In this document: positions 24,201-36,417 of the stretch, piece after piece
Numbering within the stretch: the first letter of the stretch is position 1
Layout: every line of letters begins with the position of its first letter
NCBI GenBank assembly: GCA_025200525.1
Contig: CM045770.1
Location: forward strand, 124,721,429-124,785,428
Length of the DNA: 64,000 bases
Direction of reading: 5' to 3'
Source of the DNA: Camellia lanceoleosa
Lineage: Eukaryota > Streptophyta > Magnoliopsida > Ericales > Theaceae
The notes under the pieces: generated by a model
The model's database searches: none
Told to the model about the DNA's origin: nothing
The model's input: the letters and a program-made list of their open reading frames with translations, nothing else
Made by a program: the position numbers and the translations under genes

Positions 24201-24807
24201 TCCAAAATTATATTATCATTTCTTCTATATTAGATTTTATTCTTATTTATTTTTGTATCTACCATTCATACCATCGATATGTCTTAGTAACAGAAAAGAT
24301 AGTGTAATTATGCAAAACTTATAAAACTTCTTCTATTTTTCCGAAGTCTAAAAACTAATCAAAGTCATTTACTCCTTTTCTGTTTTTTTCTTATTTATTA
24401 TGTTTTGCCTTTGCAGTCTAGTTTGGGATGAGTTTTACTTTTGATTTTCTGGATTCATTATAAGTTAATTAAATGGTATGTTTAGGTTCTGTTTGGGTAC
24501 TACTAAAAAAATCACTTTTAATTTTTTGAGCAAAATTAAAAAAAAAAAAATTTGCATATTTGACAAATGCTGAATATAATCTTTTGCAATAATCAATAAT
24601 CTTTAAATCGTGATTTTAGAAAAAAAAAATGAAAAGAAGAAGAAGAATGATGATTTAAACCTTTTATAGCATCTTTAAACAATCCAATTGATTGTGTTCT
24701 GAGATTTAAACCACAATCATTATTGCAAAATTATTGCACCAAAAATTATTAAAAAATACCAGCTTATTAAATTAGGTCACCAAAAAAAGGAAAAAAAAAA
24801 AAAAAAG
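24201..24807. other. Intergenic, no gene seen
   Basis: AT-rich. 'tctgtttgggtactacta' near 24486 and inverted 'ttgcaataat'/'attattgcaa' pairs suggest an unresolved MITE at about 24480-24770. Confidence 0.4.
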
Positions 24808-26667
24808 GGTCAGGATTTTCTACAATCCAGATCTTGATTGGAGAGGATTTGTCTGAGCCTGTGAGGTTCACCACAAGCCCCATTTTAGTGATCCAAACCA
24901 TCCATTTTTATGACTCTTCGTGTATATCATTCAAAAAGAAATTAGATCGATCCGATAATTACAACATATTTATTTCAAAGCATAGCAATTGTCTATTTTC
25001 AAAAGGGGAAAATATGTTTATAATTCCTAAAGTATGTATTTCTTGTCATTTTAATTATTCAAGTTTCGATTTTGCCCATTTCCTCCTTAAAATTATCAAT
25101 TTGAGTCAATTTGGTCTAATTACAAACGGGCCGTCTAAATAGTTAATAGAATGATAATAAAATACACACGTGGCCCATAAAGTATATATTTTATGTCACC
25201 ATGGTCCTTAAGTTTTCTAATTTTGTCAATTTGATTTGGAACATTGATGAAGAAAATGAAACATAACCTTACAATAATATTGAAGTATAGGGGTGTAATC
25301 GGTTTGGGACAGTTGGTGTTTAGGTGAAATTTTGCACCGAACCGATAATGTCGGTTTTATTATATTGAAAACCAATACAGACCAAATTTTTTATCAAACC
25401 ACACCAAACCGCACCGATTCAAACAATTCGGTTCAATACGATTTAATCGGTTTAAGTACTTTCAAACATAAGTTATTTCTTAAATTTGAAGTATAATAAA
25501 TAATTTATATAAAAATATTAAATTAGCTATTTGTACGCAATTTTAACCATATCTAATCTAACCATTCACAAAAATACAAATAAAAAAATTAATAAATACT
25601 AATGCTTGAAACTTGTCACGCCCTCAAAAAAATAACATTAAACCCATCCATAGAGACATGCATTGATACACAAAAGATCCACATTCATCTATTCATCAGA
25701 GTATTTCATTACAAAAGTATTACATATTAACAACAAAAGCAAATGCCCTACGGGCTTACAGCTTTCCAAGTTAACACTTGGTTACAAAAGAAAGTGCTAA
25801 CTCAATTACACATTAAGCCCTTGGCTTGAATCTATATGTAAAACAATCAAGGAAAGTAAGACAACAAAAGTATGGCCGCCTCTAGCCTCCCAAGCTATGT
25901 CCCTAGAGGTGATATGCTACCTGTACCTGAAAATGATGTTCCCATATAGGGTGAGCCACGGCCCAATAGAAATATACTAAACTAACTATGAACAATGACT
26001 AAAAGATTAGCAACTGATAGATGGTCAACACTTACACTTCCATTTACATCTTATTACAATTCCATGACAATCAAGTCTATGTTACAATTCACTTTCCATT
26101 TCTTATTTAACTTTGTGTTTGAAAACAAGGCTCAGTACTCTGGCCCAAACATTTGATGAGATTATAGTTCATCACTAGAACACTTTCAAAATTCAAGGTG
26201 GATACACATTTTGGTGTTGTATCAATAACACATAAACCACTTCCATTCTTCACAAACGATGATGATATACATTTTAGTGCTATATCAAATCAAACAAACA
26301 TTTCAATAGATAAGCATATGAGCTATATTACTACTACAACAGATAAGCATATGAGCTATATCAACACTTCAACAGACAAGCATATAAGCTATATCAACAC
26401 TTCAATGGGAGAGCATATGAGCTGCATCCCTAGGTCCATCCCCCATCTTCCCTTAACCATTAACCGGTTTAGAGGTACATATAGCGACCCCGGTCTTTTT
26501 CCCATTTGATTATTGTATCCGGACCTACGTTCCGTGGATTCCGCTGTTATATTTGTTGTTGTTGTCCTTTAATTCCTTATTCTTGGGTTATAGGATGTGT
26601 TGGGTGGGTTTGGAACAGGTTGGTTGAGCGTAGGAACCAAAACTAGTTGCCCAGATTTTGGCTTGTC

Positions 26668-26927
26668 CGCTCGAGCGGGAAGTTTGACGCTCGAGCGGGG
26701 ATGTGTTGTTGCTTGTCCGCTCGAGCGGGGGTTTTGGCGCTCGAGCGGGAAAAACACCCATCCAGTATTTCTTGAGCAGGGTTGGACGCTCGAGCGGGAG
26801 TTGGGCCGCTCGAGCGGGAGTTCGTGTGCCGCCGAGCGGGAGTTGGACGCCGAGCGGGGAGCTCAGATCTGAAAGTGCTGAGAGTGTGCATCCGCCGCTC
26901 GAGCGGGGGTTTGGCCGCTCGAGCGGG
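26668..26927 (+). promoter_or_regulatory. U3 palindrome array, 8 CTCGAG cores
   Basis: Eight intact cores, mostly CGCTCGAGCGGG, plus degenerate units (CGCCGAGCGGG twice, CTTGAGCAGG once). It ends 9 bp before the TATA box. The flanking base pattern is GCGGG rather than GCGAG as at 35-397. Confidence 0.85.
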
Positions 26928-26936
26928 GCGGCTGGG

Positions 26937-26944
26937 TATAAAAT
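26937..26944 (+). promoter_or_regulatory. LTR TATA box
   Basis: TATAAAAT directly after the array and about 55 bp before the AAACCCTAG leader; the best core promoter among the five family LTRs. Confidence 0.65.
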
Positions 26945-29481
26945 CGTGTTTTTGGCATTTTAAAGCAGTTTTTCATCCTCTTTTCAGATTCCAAACCCTA
27001 GGTTACGAGTTCTCTCTCTCCCAACTCATCTTCTCCCCTAGGATTGATCTATCTAGAGTGAATTTCTACCCTAGTTCCTTCACAAATAAGATAGAGGAGA
27101 GTAAGGGCTTTCATTTAATCGGAGCAATTGTTGATTTGGAGCACTTTGGAGTTCCGAGTATCTTCTTCGTCTTCCTCCTTTGGATTCTTCGCTTTAAGGT
27201 AGGGATTTCCTACTCCATTTATACGCTTTAATCATAAGTGTTGGTATTTTGGTACATGGGGGTGGTTGGGTAATTTTGGGAGAAACCCTAGGTTTTGACT
27301 TAGATTAATTTGTGTAATTAATTTAAGGGAGGTTTGTGGAATTGAGTTTAATTCATGAATTTGGGGGATTATGAGATCAATTGATGTAGTTGGATATTTA
27401 ATCACTCATCTGTAAACTGATATTATATATATTGTGATGTTTATTTCTAATTAGACATAATTGTTTTGGGCTATCGGTGGAGGATAGCCATTGATTGTTG
27501 TAGACCTTGCATGTGGCTTAGGTTTAACTGGAATCGAGTCATTTATCCGATCGTTGAATTAATACGTAACATTACATGTATTGATTATGTGTTGTATATT
27601 GCAAGTATTGATTATGTTGCATATGCATTTGGTTTTGGAGGAGATAGGGATGGACTCGGTTTAGGGAAGAAAGGGATGGACTTCTAAACCGAATTTGTTG
27701 GGGGTTTAGGGAAGAAAGGGATGGACCTCTAAACCAGATTTGTTGGGAGGAGAAAGGGATGGACTCCACGCATCACATATATGTGTGCTATTTGTTAATA
27801 GAAGTATTTTTATTTATTGTTGATATGATACATCACCACTAGGTGTATTAGTTGGGAAGTATGGAAGTGAATGTGGTTGTGATTGATACAATACCAAAGA
27901 TGTGTATTTGTTATGTTATAGAGAGGTTTAACTTAATTTGTTATCCCTGTTAAATCATTGAGAGATGAGATTCCCGTTGAGTTTTTGGCTAGGTTTTGAG
28001 CCATAGATGGAAGGTAAGATGTGCCATAGACAATGTGTCATAGGCAATATGGATATTCGTGTCATAAAAATTGTAATTGGAATATAGTGTGTTAACCATG
28101 TATCAGATGCTAATGCTTTAGTTAATTCTTATACTTGGTTTAGTATTTCTCTACTGGGCTGTGGCTCACCCTATATGGGAACTTCATTTTTCAGGTGCAG
28201 ATGGTTCACTACCTCCAAGGACTTAGCTTGTGAGGAATTGGAACTCGAAGATTTGTTTTTTGTTTATTTGCTTTTATATGTAAACACTCAAGCCTAGGGC
28301 TTTATTTGTTTTTGAGTTAGAACTCATGGATTTGTGTCCAAGTATTGGCTTGGCAAGCTGTAAGCCCGTAGGGCATTTATTTCAATGTTTTATTTCTTAA
28401 GACTTTGATGAATGGAATTATGTTTCTTGTTTTAATATATTGGTGCATGTTAATATTATTTATTATGGGTTAATTTTGAGGGCGTTACAGTACATCCCCC
28501 ATCTTCCCCTAAACCGTAGAGTACATCCCCCATCTCCTCCCATACACAAGCAATGCATATAAACACAGAATCATATACGCAATCAATCAATACATAAAGT
28601 TAATGTATTCTATCAACTGTCTACACATAATGCATATAACCACATTGGTCATATGCACAATCAATCAGTACATAAAGTTAATGTATTCTATCAACTGTCA
28701 TACTCTATGACACATCCAATTGATTAGTTTTAGTTTGCCTAATCATCATGCATTGTCTACAACAATCAACACTACCCTCCACCGATAGCCCAAAGCAATT
28801 ATTTCTAAACAGGAAATAAATGCACAAATGGATAATATATCAACATTTCAACTAGGTGAGCAATAAAAGATTCAACTACACCCTTTAGTCCCATACATTC
28901 CCAATTTTAACATTCTCAATTCAATTTCTCATTTTCTTTAATTAATTATATACATTAATTAATTAAACCAATTAGGGCAAATTACCATAATTCACAAAAC
29001 AACCCTAAAGTTCCAATTCCATCAATGTTCCAACATTAATCTCATTTCTCTATGCCTAACATGCATATAGGTCTATATATTTAAAATCCCAACTTTTTGT
29101 AAAATTACACAAAGGCCCAAACTTTCTCAAAATTACCCAACAACCCCCCAACGTATCAAAATGCTAAAATTCAAAGACAAAACTCATAAGATGGAGTAGG
29201 TTATCCCTACCTCGAATGATGGAACCCAACGAAGGAGATGAAGAAAACGAAAATGCTCCAAATCCCGAAATTTTCAGATTAAAAGATAGCCATCGACGAT
29301 CAACACAACTTTTGTAAAGGCCCAAGGTGAGAAGACAACTCCTACTAGATCAATCCTAAGAGAGAAGTTAGGGTTTTAGTGAGAGGAACTCTCAAAATAG
29401 CTTTTTGGAAAAGTAAGAGAGAGAAAAGATGTTGAAAAGTGAACAAAAAAGTCGGATCTCGGCTTTATATAAAAGCCTCCC

Positions 29482-29791
29482 CGCTCGAGCGGCAAAATCC
29501 CCGCTCGAGCGTCACTTACAGATCCCCGCTCAAGCGTCCAATCCCCCGCTCGAGCGGCGGATGCACGCTCCCAGAACTTTTGCAGACAGGTCCCCGCTCA
29601 AGCGTTCAACTCTCCGCTCGAGCGGCACATACAGACTCCCGCTCGAGCGGCCAATACCCTGCTCGAGCGTCCAACACTGCAGACGAAAAACTGGATGGGT
29701 GACTTCCTCGCTCGAGCGCCAAAACCCCCGCTCAAGCGGACAAGAAACAAAAGGGGTCCCCGCTCGAGCGGCAAAAGTCCCGCTCGAGCGG
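29482..29791 (-). promoter_or_regulatory. U3 palindrome array, 9 CTCGAG cores
   Basis: Nine intact CGCTCGAGCG-type units and at least three CTCAAG units, lying just upstream (minus strand) of TATATAAA at about 29465-29473. The altered units are single CpG-to-CpA or TpG changes. Confidence 0.8.
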
Positions 29792-30504
29792 ACAAGCCAA
29801 AATCTAGACAACTAGACTTGGTTCCTAAGCTCAACCAACTTGTTCCAAACCTTCCCAACACAACCCAAGACTCATAAATAAAGAGTAGAGGATGCAAACG
29901 ACATAATTACAATAATCAACCCCATGGAACCTAAGTCCGGATCACTATACAACAAGGGGTAAAACCCGGGATCGCTATAAAACTTTTACTGAATTAGAAT
30001 TAGAAACAAAATATAATCTCAGAACCAAAGTCTTGACATCAAAACAAAACCAAAACTTAAAACAATCATCCCTTAAGTCTAAACCACAAGTCTATCAAAT
30101 AGAGTCAAAATATTCATTAAATATTTAATATATATTATATGTAATTATATTCGGTCGGTTTCGGTACAAATCGGTGTATAGTATATCAAAACCGGCACTG
30201 AACCGAAAACTGAAAAAAAATTAATTTCCAAAACCGAACAGACTGATTCATATTAAAAAACCGACCAAATATGACCGGTTCGATCGGTTTAGTCAGTTTT
30301 TTCGATTTTTCTTACATCCCTATTGAAGTACGAAATTGAAAAAATTGATACTTTATAGACAAAAATGACACAAAATATATATTTTAGTGGCCATACTTGA
30401 AATTTGTAATTATTCCATTAACAATTTAAATAGCCGTTTGGAATTTGACCAATTTGACTCAAATTGACAATTTTAAGAACCAAAATGACAAAACTAAACG
30501 TTAA

Positions 30505-30967
30505 GGCCATGTTTGTTTGGCGATTAGCTTGGATGAGATTGTTAGTGGGAGAATGGTTGGTGAAGAGATTGTTAATGTGAGAATTGTTAATGGCAGGATT
30601 AAGTAAATGTGTGTTTGTTATAATGATAGTGTGAAAGATGATTAGTGATGGGATTGTTAAATTATTTTTATAGAAAATAAATTAAAAAAATTATTTCTAT
30701 ATTAAAAAAAAAACTAAAACAAATATTCAAACAAATAGGCGCACTTAGTAAAAAAAATAAAATTTTTATATAAAATAGACTTAATCCGCTCACTATTTTT
30801 TTAATCTCATCCATAATTCGGCCAAGCTAATCTCCCTACTGAGGGGGATTACTAAGCCTATCGGACTATTACTCGCCCTTCCCAAAACACCACCAAATAA
30901 GCTGTGAGTGGGACCTACAGCCATAGCACTCCAATCTCCCCTCCCATGCTGGTAAACAAGCATGGCC
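30505..30967. mobile_element. Harbinger/Tourist MITE
   Basis: Ends GGCCATGTTTGTTTGG and the inverse of GGCCATGCTTGTTTACC, with TSD TAA at 30502-30504 and 30968-30970. 463 bp, non-coding. The 3-bp TAA duplication and end type fit PIF/Harbinger. It sits in the right arm of the outer foldback. Confidence 0.85.
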
Positions 30968-31250
30968 TAAGGGATTAATATGACAAGGAACGCATACTTT
31001 AAGGACTAAAAATGTATTTATTCTTTTTAAAAACACACTTAACATTCATTTTTTAGAAATAAAAAAGATAAAATGAAGGTGATACAATTATCGAATCGAT
31101 TTAATTTCTTTTATAAATGATATACATGAAGAGTCCTACAAATTAAATAGTTCGGATTATTGAAATGAGACCCGTGTGCACTCCATCAACCCAAATAGTG
31201 CCTCTCTAGTCCATATCTGGATTAGAGAAAATTCCTCTCCCAAAAAAATT

Positions 31251-31667
31251 TAGGGTAAATTACATTTTGCCCCCTTCATGTTTGACTACTGACCCTTAAA
31301 ATTTATTTTTCCTACTTTTGCCCTTTATGTTTCAAGTTTTTCTCAATGTACTTCTCAAGCTAACTTCTGTTCAAAATTAGTCAAAAATTGCCATAATAAC
31401 TATCACATAACATAAAAAATAAAATAAAATAAAATAAAAATAAAAATTTATTATATTGGGGTTTAAGTTTATATTAGAGATATGAGTTATTTGTATGCCA
31501 CGTGATTGTTAATGAGTTAATTTCTGTCTAATTTTAAACAAAAATTAGGTTAAAGAGTAAATTAGGAAAAACTAAAAATATGAAGGGCCAATGTAGAAAA
31601 AAAATAAATTTTAAAGGTTAAAATGAGAAAGTGACCAAACATAAAAAGGACAAAGTGTAATATATTC
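31251..31667. mobile_element. Foldback MITE
   Basis: 'agggtaaattacattttgcc' at the left is the imperfect inverse of the right end (31640-31667, 'ggacaaagtgtaatatatt'). Internal similarity between halves continues ('tttgccctttatgtttcaag' against the right half). No coding sequence. Confidence 0.65.
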
Positions 31668-31784
31668 AAAAAATTAACATGACTAACTCTATTTGGTAAA
31701 TACCAAAATAATTGCCTTTTTTTTTTTTTTGAATTTTTGTCGTTAGTAAATTTTTATGATTTTTTTTTTTTACCTTCCAAGTTC

Positions 31785-31826
<42 letters not shown>

Positions 31827-32565
31827 AGCAAATTCAATAAAATTTACTAAAGCCAATTAAAGTTCCAAACTCCACCTCACCTTTTTCAATAACAAAAATA
31901 ACTTTTTTTAACAATACCTTTATCCTAAAAAGGTTTTTAAAAAAAATACTAGTAAAAAAACATTGGCTAGCCAGCATTTAGGTTGCCTTTGGTAATGTTA
32001 CTAGTAATAGATATAATAGATAAGATAACCTATTGTAAAAAAGAGTTTTTAATCCATAAGGCCTCTAAGAGTTTCAAGTTTCCAATCTAAATTTAATAAT
32101 TTTTTTATTTTTAAAAATTAATTTTTTTTTTTCTATTGGCTAGCTCTTATTCAAGCAAAAAAATAAAAATTAATATTCCTTGATTTATAACTTTCAAATA
32201 GAAAGTATATCAAATCTTAAAAAGATGGAAAGTATATTAATCCATTTCAAAATTCAAATTTGAGGGTCACTAATATGGAAAGCAATCTATTAATTTAAAT
32301 TTAAAATTTGCACAATATAAATTTAAAATTATAATGATCTATCTCATGATTTATAAATTTTAAATACAAATTTAAAATTATCATAATTAACTCATAATTT
32401 TTGTATTAATGAGCAATAAGAGTGACGTTCAAATTATTTATATATTTATATATTCTACAAAATAATGCTTTTAAGAAGAGATATTATGAGAGTTTCAAAA
32501 TCTCATACAAAATAGATATACTATAAATTGCAAAACGTTGTCATCTTATTAAAACTAAAAGTAGC

Positions 32566-32568
32566 AAT

Positions 32569-32607
<39 letters not shown>

Positions 32608-32610
32608 TTT
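32566..32610. repeat. (ATTT)n microsatellite
   Basis: Eleven or so uninterrupted ATTT units. Similar shorter runs occur at about 8699-8728 and 59557-59582. Confidence 0.9.
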
Positions 32611-32644
32611 TGTTTAATTTTTGTTAATATGTTTCACAAATTAA

Positions 32645-32777
32645 GAGGTTATTTGGGATGCTCTAAATAAGTATACTCCTTGACTTTTTATGAAAAGATA
32701 TACAGAAAAGTAGAGAGGTCCAAATAAGTATACTTATCTAAATAAGTGTACTTATATTCGTCATGCCAAACAACCCC
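32645..32777. mobile_element. Small Harbinger MITE
   Basis: Ends GAGGTTATTTGGGATG and the inverse of GGGGTTGTTTGGCATG, with TSD TAA at 32642-32644 and 32778-32780. 133 bp, with inner repeats of 'aataagtatactt'. Confidence 0.75.
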
Positions 32778-33299
32778 TAAATTTATATTCTTAAAATAAT
32801 TTTTGTTAATATGTGTCACAAATTAAGGGATTATTTGAGATGCTTTAAATAAGTATTAATTGATCCATGCATAAGCGCTTATATTGAATAATCCATGATT
32901 TGCAGTGAGAAATCTTTCATTGATTGGTGTAAAATGTTAGGAGATGTAGCTTGAGCAAATGATTTAAATGCTATGAATAAGGTGTACTTATATTGAACGT
33001 TTGTGGATATCATTTATGAAAACCATCACGAGACTAAACTCGTCCACTTGGGATAACTTTGTGGTTTAAAGATTTGTTGCATATATGCTAAATGCAATCA
33101 TTCATCCCACAAAAGAGGACATAGGTAGTTTTTTTTTCTGTTTTTTTTTTTTTTTTGGTTCTATTTAGTTCCCTTGCTCGAGGACTAGCAAGTTGTAAGT
33201 TGGGGTGGGTGATTGAGACCAAAATGTGCTACATTGAGGTCGGTAATTAATATTTCTTAACGTTCTTCTTCGTATAACTTGATATAGTTTAGTAGTGTT

Positions 33300-34130
33300 T
33301 GATCTGAATCAGGTTGGATGCGTCGTAAGTACAAAAAGAGTCAAAAGGTGGAATTGTATCTAAGAAACACTCACCGCACGAGCAGAAGAACCTTCCCACA
33401 TGTACGTCCTACCTTTAGAGTATGAATTCATCTTTGACTCCATTCACATGTACGGAGGAACCTTCCTGCACGTGCGGCCTTATTTCTCGCACTTGTGGCT
33501 CGACCTTGGAATCCGTGCGCATTTTTTCTTCTTTGCATGTTTTGCTAAAAGAAGGTTGTTGAAGGGTTCAAAAAATTCTTGGAAAAGAGGCACAAGGAGG
33601 CTAGGGTTTTGAAAGCATTGGACTTAAAAGATCAAAGGTCTTCCATGGCGGCTTCAATCTCTTCATCATCTTCTCACTCCTCCACAAGTGGCTAGTCACC
33701 CTCTTTCTAGGGTTATGATGAAACTCTAGCCAGGTAAATATGGGTTATTCATTGAGTTTGATTTGTGTAACAGTTTAAACAAGTGTATGGATGTTTTAGA
33801 AATTTTTAATAATAGTTATTTTCACCTCTTCAAGTATTTTACTTTATGTGATTGTTAAATACTTTCCATACATTCGTTTTCTTTGTGGTTGTGTTCACAG
33901 TATAAGACAAGTCATACTACGAGAGATGACTCGTGTTGCTACCATAGTTTAGGGTGAACGACTCGTACTACTTGAGATGATTCATGCCTATACATTGAAT
34001 GCAACAATCCTTTTGATCAATGTTTTCAAACTTGTAGTTGTGAAACATTAGGTGGTTCAAACTTTATCACAATCGATTCTCGATTTTAAACCTTGCTTAT
34101 GTAACTAGTGGTAGATTCATTACCTTAGGA
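33300..34130 (+). mobile_element. Possible LTR remnant with CACATGTACG/CACGTG motifs
   Basis: 'cacatgtacg' occurs twice (33398 and 33447) and GCACGTGCGG once (33469-33478), each near 'aaccttcc'. A purine-rich 'aggaggctagggttttga' leader follows, an order like the U3-to-leader of the LTRs elsewhere in the window. No ends or duplications are found, so the limits are rough. Confidence 0.3.
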
Positions 34131-34573
34131 TTTTTTTCCAAATCAATTTTACCAACTTTAATATTTATTGTTAATTTAATTTCTCTTTGTCATTCTAATT
34201 CTATCTTCAATTAATATAATTCTCATCAATCTTTTTATCAAAATTAATTTAGGAATCTTGCAAATTAAATTAGTTTACTTTTACATTAGTTCATATGGAT
34301 CGATACCTGAATTTGCCATTATTGTAAATAATTTGGGTATAGTTTATACATATTTTATATTATTTAATATATAAATAATATAACCATTTTATAATTTAAA
34401 TAAAAACAAAACGAGCCTAGATTATTCAAGCTCAAGCTCGAGTTCAGATCGTTCTTAAATATCTAGCTCAAGTTTTTTTATTTACTTAACGAGCTAAGCT
34501 TAGTCGAACTTGTAAACAACTCAGTTTTTTTGCAATCATATTCCTAAATAAAGTGCAAAGGTTTAAGTTTTTA

Positions 34574-35843
34574 GGGAAAATTACCAACAGTCTTTTTTGA
34601 AAAACATGTAGTCTATTTAGTCCCATAATCTTTTGTTGATACCCAAAAGTTCTATACGTTATTCTTCTTCTCTGCCTCTCTTCTTCTCTACCTCTTTTGC
34701 TCTTTGTGATTTCCGGCGATCGTTGACGAGTAATCATATCTTGCTTCTTCTTTTTCGCTTTCCGATATATAGTCATCGGCGGCCGATGACTACCATCGAT
34801 TGAGATTCACCGGCAACCACCGACCGCCGACTCCTTACTTCACCCTCACCGACGGTAAAGAAGATATATTTCCGACGAAGAAGATGAGTAGATCTACTTA
34901 GATCTGATGTAGATCTACATCAGATTTGGCTAGATCTAAACAAAAAATAGTTGCCAGAGTACAATCCTCTCTCTCTATATCCGCATTTCTCCTTCGATCT
35001 CTTTTTTTTTTTTTCTACATTTTCTCTGCTATACACTTCTCTTTTTCTTTTCTAATGGAGAAAATTTTCAAGTTCTAAACAAGTTGTTTTCGAGTTTTAG
35101 TTACAGGCGGTGAAAACTGTAAAATTTTGCAGTTTCAAATTTTTTTGGTACTGGAATGAATCATGGTGTAAAATTATAAAATTTTACAATTTCATAACAT
35201 TCTTTATAACTGTAAAATTTTACAATTTCATAACATGTTTTTTAGTTTGATTAATAAGGATAAATGCTTAATAGATTTTTGCTTTGAAATTGTAACATTT
35301 TACAGTTTCAAAACTTACTTTTCAATTTGATCAATATTGGAGATTATTTGCTTAAACCTTACAAAAATTGAAAAATAGCATATGTTTTTCCCATTGTTGT
35401 TGTTTTTTGTCGTTTCATTTTTATCCTTTTAGTTTATCAATATTTAGCATATTTTGTTATGTTTTTTCGCTTTAATTTCTCCGTTTATTCTTTTTTTTTT
35501 CTCGGCAATATTCTAGACATTTTGGTGAGTCTCCAGTGATGTTCTTAACATCCAGTGAACGTTCTGAACATTCCGGCGACTTCCATTAACATTCTTAACA
35601 CTCCGGTGAACTTCCGACGATACTCCGGCGACTTCCCGGTAATGTTGAACATTCCGACGAGTCTCCGGTGATCGTTTGACAGAAGTCCGACGGTAGTAAG
35701 ATGTAATAGTGTCTGTACATTAAAAAAAAAAAAAGATTTTTTGATAACAATTAAAAATGTATAGGACTAATTGGCGCAAGTGTTTTGTTTGACGATTAGA
35801 TGGGCCTTGAACTTTGTATATGGGACTTATTGGTAAGTTTCCC
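34574..35843. mobile_element. Mutator-like (MULE) non-autonomous element
   Basis: Ends GGGAAAATTACCAACAGTC and the inverse of GGGAAACTTACCAATAAGTC. Flanks AAGTTTTTA (34565-34573) and AAGTTTTAA (35844-35852) are a 9-bp TSD with one mismatch, as expected for Mutator. The interior has GC-rich islands: 'gtcatcggcggccgatgac' near 34773, and repeated 'ccggcgacttcc'/'ctccggtga' units at 35520-35700. No transposase or clear exon is seen; it may carry captured 5' gene sequence. Confidence 0.75.
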
Positions 35844-36417
35844 AAGTTTTAAACAGATTGAAGGATAGCCCAATTCTAATTTCCTACCCATAGGGCTGTA
35901 CAAGCGTAGCCCAAAACGAGTTTGTTATCTGGCTTCAAATTAATTATGTCCAATTTGCTCAAGACCAAATAATTTGACAAGCCCACGTTTAAAAAAATAA
36001 AATCTCAAAATTAACTCCCTATTTTCTTTTTAAAAAAAATGAATTTAATATTTATTTTAATTTTTTTTATAGTTTTCAAATGTTTCCGAACCTCCTGAAT
36101 AATTCAAGCATATTTTTATCCAAATTTCCATAAATATTTAAGGCAATTATAGAATAAGTAACTCTTACATTTTTTAATAGACTTACAGATAAATAGGGAG
36201 AGTCAAATCCCTGAGCTCCTCTAGCAATCTGCAAAGGCTACAAAAGGGGGGGGGGGGAAATCTAGTAAAAAATCAGTGGTAAAATTGAAATATAAGATCA
36301 TTTGATTTTATCTATTATTTTTGTTCATGAGGTTGACTAGAACAACATCCCATTTTACTTTTTTAGAAGCCATGAGCATGCATAATTAAAATTGTTGAGT
36401 CTGTAAATGTTGATAAA
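35844..36417. other. Intergenic, no gene seen
   Basis: AT-rich with a G-run near 36246-36257. Nothing coding is recognisable. Confidence 0.5.

Larger units (their letters stand above)
26480..28489 (+). mobile_element. Solo LTR (CTCGAG-array family) nested in the minus-strand LTR
   Basis: Begins TATAGCGACCCCGG and ends GAGGGCGTTACA, with a perfect 5-bp TSD GTACA at 26475-26479 and 28490-28494; 2010 bp. It is in the opposite orientation to the LTR that it cut, so the two form large inverted repeats. It is close in sequence to the LTR at 61762, sharing the GCGACCCCGGTC start and the same leader block, while its host LTR shares the GATCCCGGGTTTTACCCC start with the one at 41077. Confidence 0.93.
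25614..29979 (-). mobile_element. Solo LTR (CTCGAG-array family), minus strand, itself interrupted
   Basis: On the minus strand it begins TATAGCGATCCCGGG (29979) and ends GGGCGTGACA (25614), flanked by a perfect 5-bp TSD AAACT at 25609-25613 and 29980-29984. Removing the nested LTR and its duplicated 5 bp leaves about 2.35 kb. No internal region or primer site remains, so it is a product of LTR-LTR recombination. It carries the family's array (29482-29791) and a TATA box on the minus strand. Confidence 0.9.
25288..30322. mobile_element. hAT-type MITE, split by a solo LTR
   Basis: Ends TAGGGGTGTAA and its inverse TTACATCCCTA, with a perfect 8-bp TSD TTGAAGTA at 25280-25287 and 30323-30330. 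An 8-bp TSD and this end type fit the hAT superfamily. The remaining interior (25288-25608 and 29985-30322) is rich in 'cggttcggt'-like motifs such as 'accgaaccga', typical of one abundant class of plant MITEs. The solo LTR at 25614-29979 interrupts it. Confidence 0.85.
24808..31241. mobile_element. Outer foldback (family A) holding a nested transposon stack
   Basis: The left arm (24808-25260) and right arm (30340-31241, less the MITE at 30505-30967) are long imperfect inverted repeats: 'tctacaatccagat' against the inverse of 'atctggattagag', 'tcgtgtatatcatt' against the inverse of 'aatgatatacatga', 'ttgagtcaatttggtc' against the inverse of 'gaccaatttgactcaa'. Between them lie a hAT element, two solo LTRs and a Harbinger MITE. 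Without them it would be a foldback of about 0.9 kb. Exact ends are uncertain. Confidence 0.65.
31668..34564. other. Gene-poor AT-rich stretch
   Basis: No supportable gene. It holds a 38-A run (31787-31824), an (ATTT)n microsatellite (32566-32610), a Harbinger MITE (32645-32777) with a nearby partial relative ('gggattatttgagatgcttt' near 32825), and an LTR-like remnant (33300-34130). Confidence 0.6.
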
